Assembly: GCF_000725805.1 (NCBI RefSeq)
Contig: NZ_JOFT01000072.1
Span: 1 to 5,405 of the forward strand
Length of the DNA stretch: 5,405 nucleotides
Reading direction: 5' to 3'
Origin: Streptomyces xanthophaeus
GTDB lineage: Bacteria; Actinomycetota; Actinomycetes; Streptomycetales; Streptomycetaceae
Shown: positions 5,240-5,405 of the stretch, piece by piece
Numbering within the stretch: position 1 is the first letter of the stretch
How the letters are laid out: the number at the start of each line of letters is the position of its first letter
Position numbers and translations under genes: made by a program
Notes under the pieces: generated by a model
Seen by the model: only the letters and a program-made list of their open reading frames with translations
Database searches by the model: none
Told to the model about the DNA's origin: nothing

Positions 5240-5405
5240 TTACTTCACCGGCTCCGGTTCCGGCTCCGAGGTGTCCTCGCTCTCCTGCGCACCCGCGGGT
5301 TCAGGCGTCTTGACGGAGTCGAGGAGGAGCTGGGCGACGTCGACGACGGTGACGTGTTCCTTGGCCTGGCCGTCGTTCTTCTTGCCGTTGACCGAGTCGG
5401 TGAGC
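5240..5405 (-). CDS. C-terminal end of an unrecognised protein (54 residues, runs in from right edge)
   Basis: Seen: on the minus strand the frame ending in TAA (complement of 5240-5242) is open to the right edge. It reads LTDSVNGKKNDGQAKEHVTV, continues VDVAQLLLDSVKTPEPAGAQ, and closes with an acidic Glu/Pro-rich tail (SEPEPEPVK). Third-position GC is very high and a strong terminator hairpin follows, so it is a real gene. The tail looks disordered. No family can be named from this fragment; the start and main domains lie outside the window. Confidence 0.8.
   Translation of the reverse strand, partial: LTDSVNGKKNDGQAKEHVTVVDVAQLLLDSVKTPEPAGAQESEDTSEPEPEPVK

Overview
The window is high-GC DNA with strong GGAGG-type ribosome binding sites, a GTG start, very GC-rich third codon positions and a GC-rich terminator hairpin without a T-tract. 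All of this fits a Streptomyces or close actinomycete chromosome. No tRNA, rRNA, CRISPR or insertion sequence was seen.

Left part (1-1973): a small transport/regulation module. On the minus strand a DUF4097 (adhesin-like beta-repeat) gene is followed after about 30 nt by the start of a DrrA-type ABC transporter ATPase that runs off the left edge. A divergent plus-strand gene encodes a 241-aa regulator that joins an N-terminal IS30-type helix-turn-helix to a GbsR/MarR-type winged helix. The AT-richer gap between them holds a plausible promoter for each direction and a cluster of AACGC/GCGTT half-sites, including a 16-bp near-palindrome over one -10 box. The simplest reading is that the regulator controls itself and the DUF4097-ABC operon.

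Centre (1993-4748): an ECF41-type extracytoplasmic function sigma factor circuit. A minus-strand carboxymuconolactone decarboxylase (CMD) family gene stands divergent to a two-gene plus-strand operon: an NDH-2-like FAD-dependent oxidoreductase, then a sigma factor whose GTG start overlaps the oxidoreductase stop by 4 nt. The sigma factor carries the ECF41 signatures: a WLPEPL linker, a C-terminal SnoaL-like domain with a DGGG motif, and NPEKL. Both directions of the intergenic region carry an ECF41-like promoter with the same 16-bp spacer (GGTCACA-N16-CGTC toward the CMD gene, TGTCACG-N16-TGTC toward the oxidoreductase). This predicts a sigma factor that switches on itself and its two partner genes without a separate anti-sigma factor. 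The CMD protein has lost the family's Cys-x-x-Cys/His centre and contains no cysteine at all.

Right part (4749-5405): mostly non-coding or uncertain sequence. It has a possible 59-codon minus-strand ORF overlapping the sigma gene's 3' end, a perfect 14-bp hairpin that looks like a terminator, and the last 54 codons of an unrecognised minus-strand gene with an acidic Glu/Pro-rich tail that enters from the right edge.
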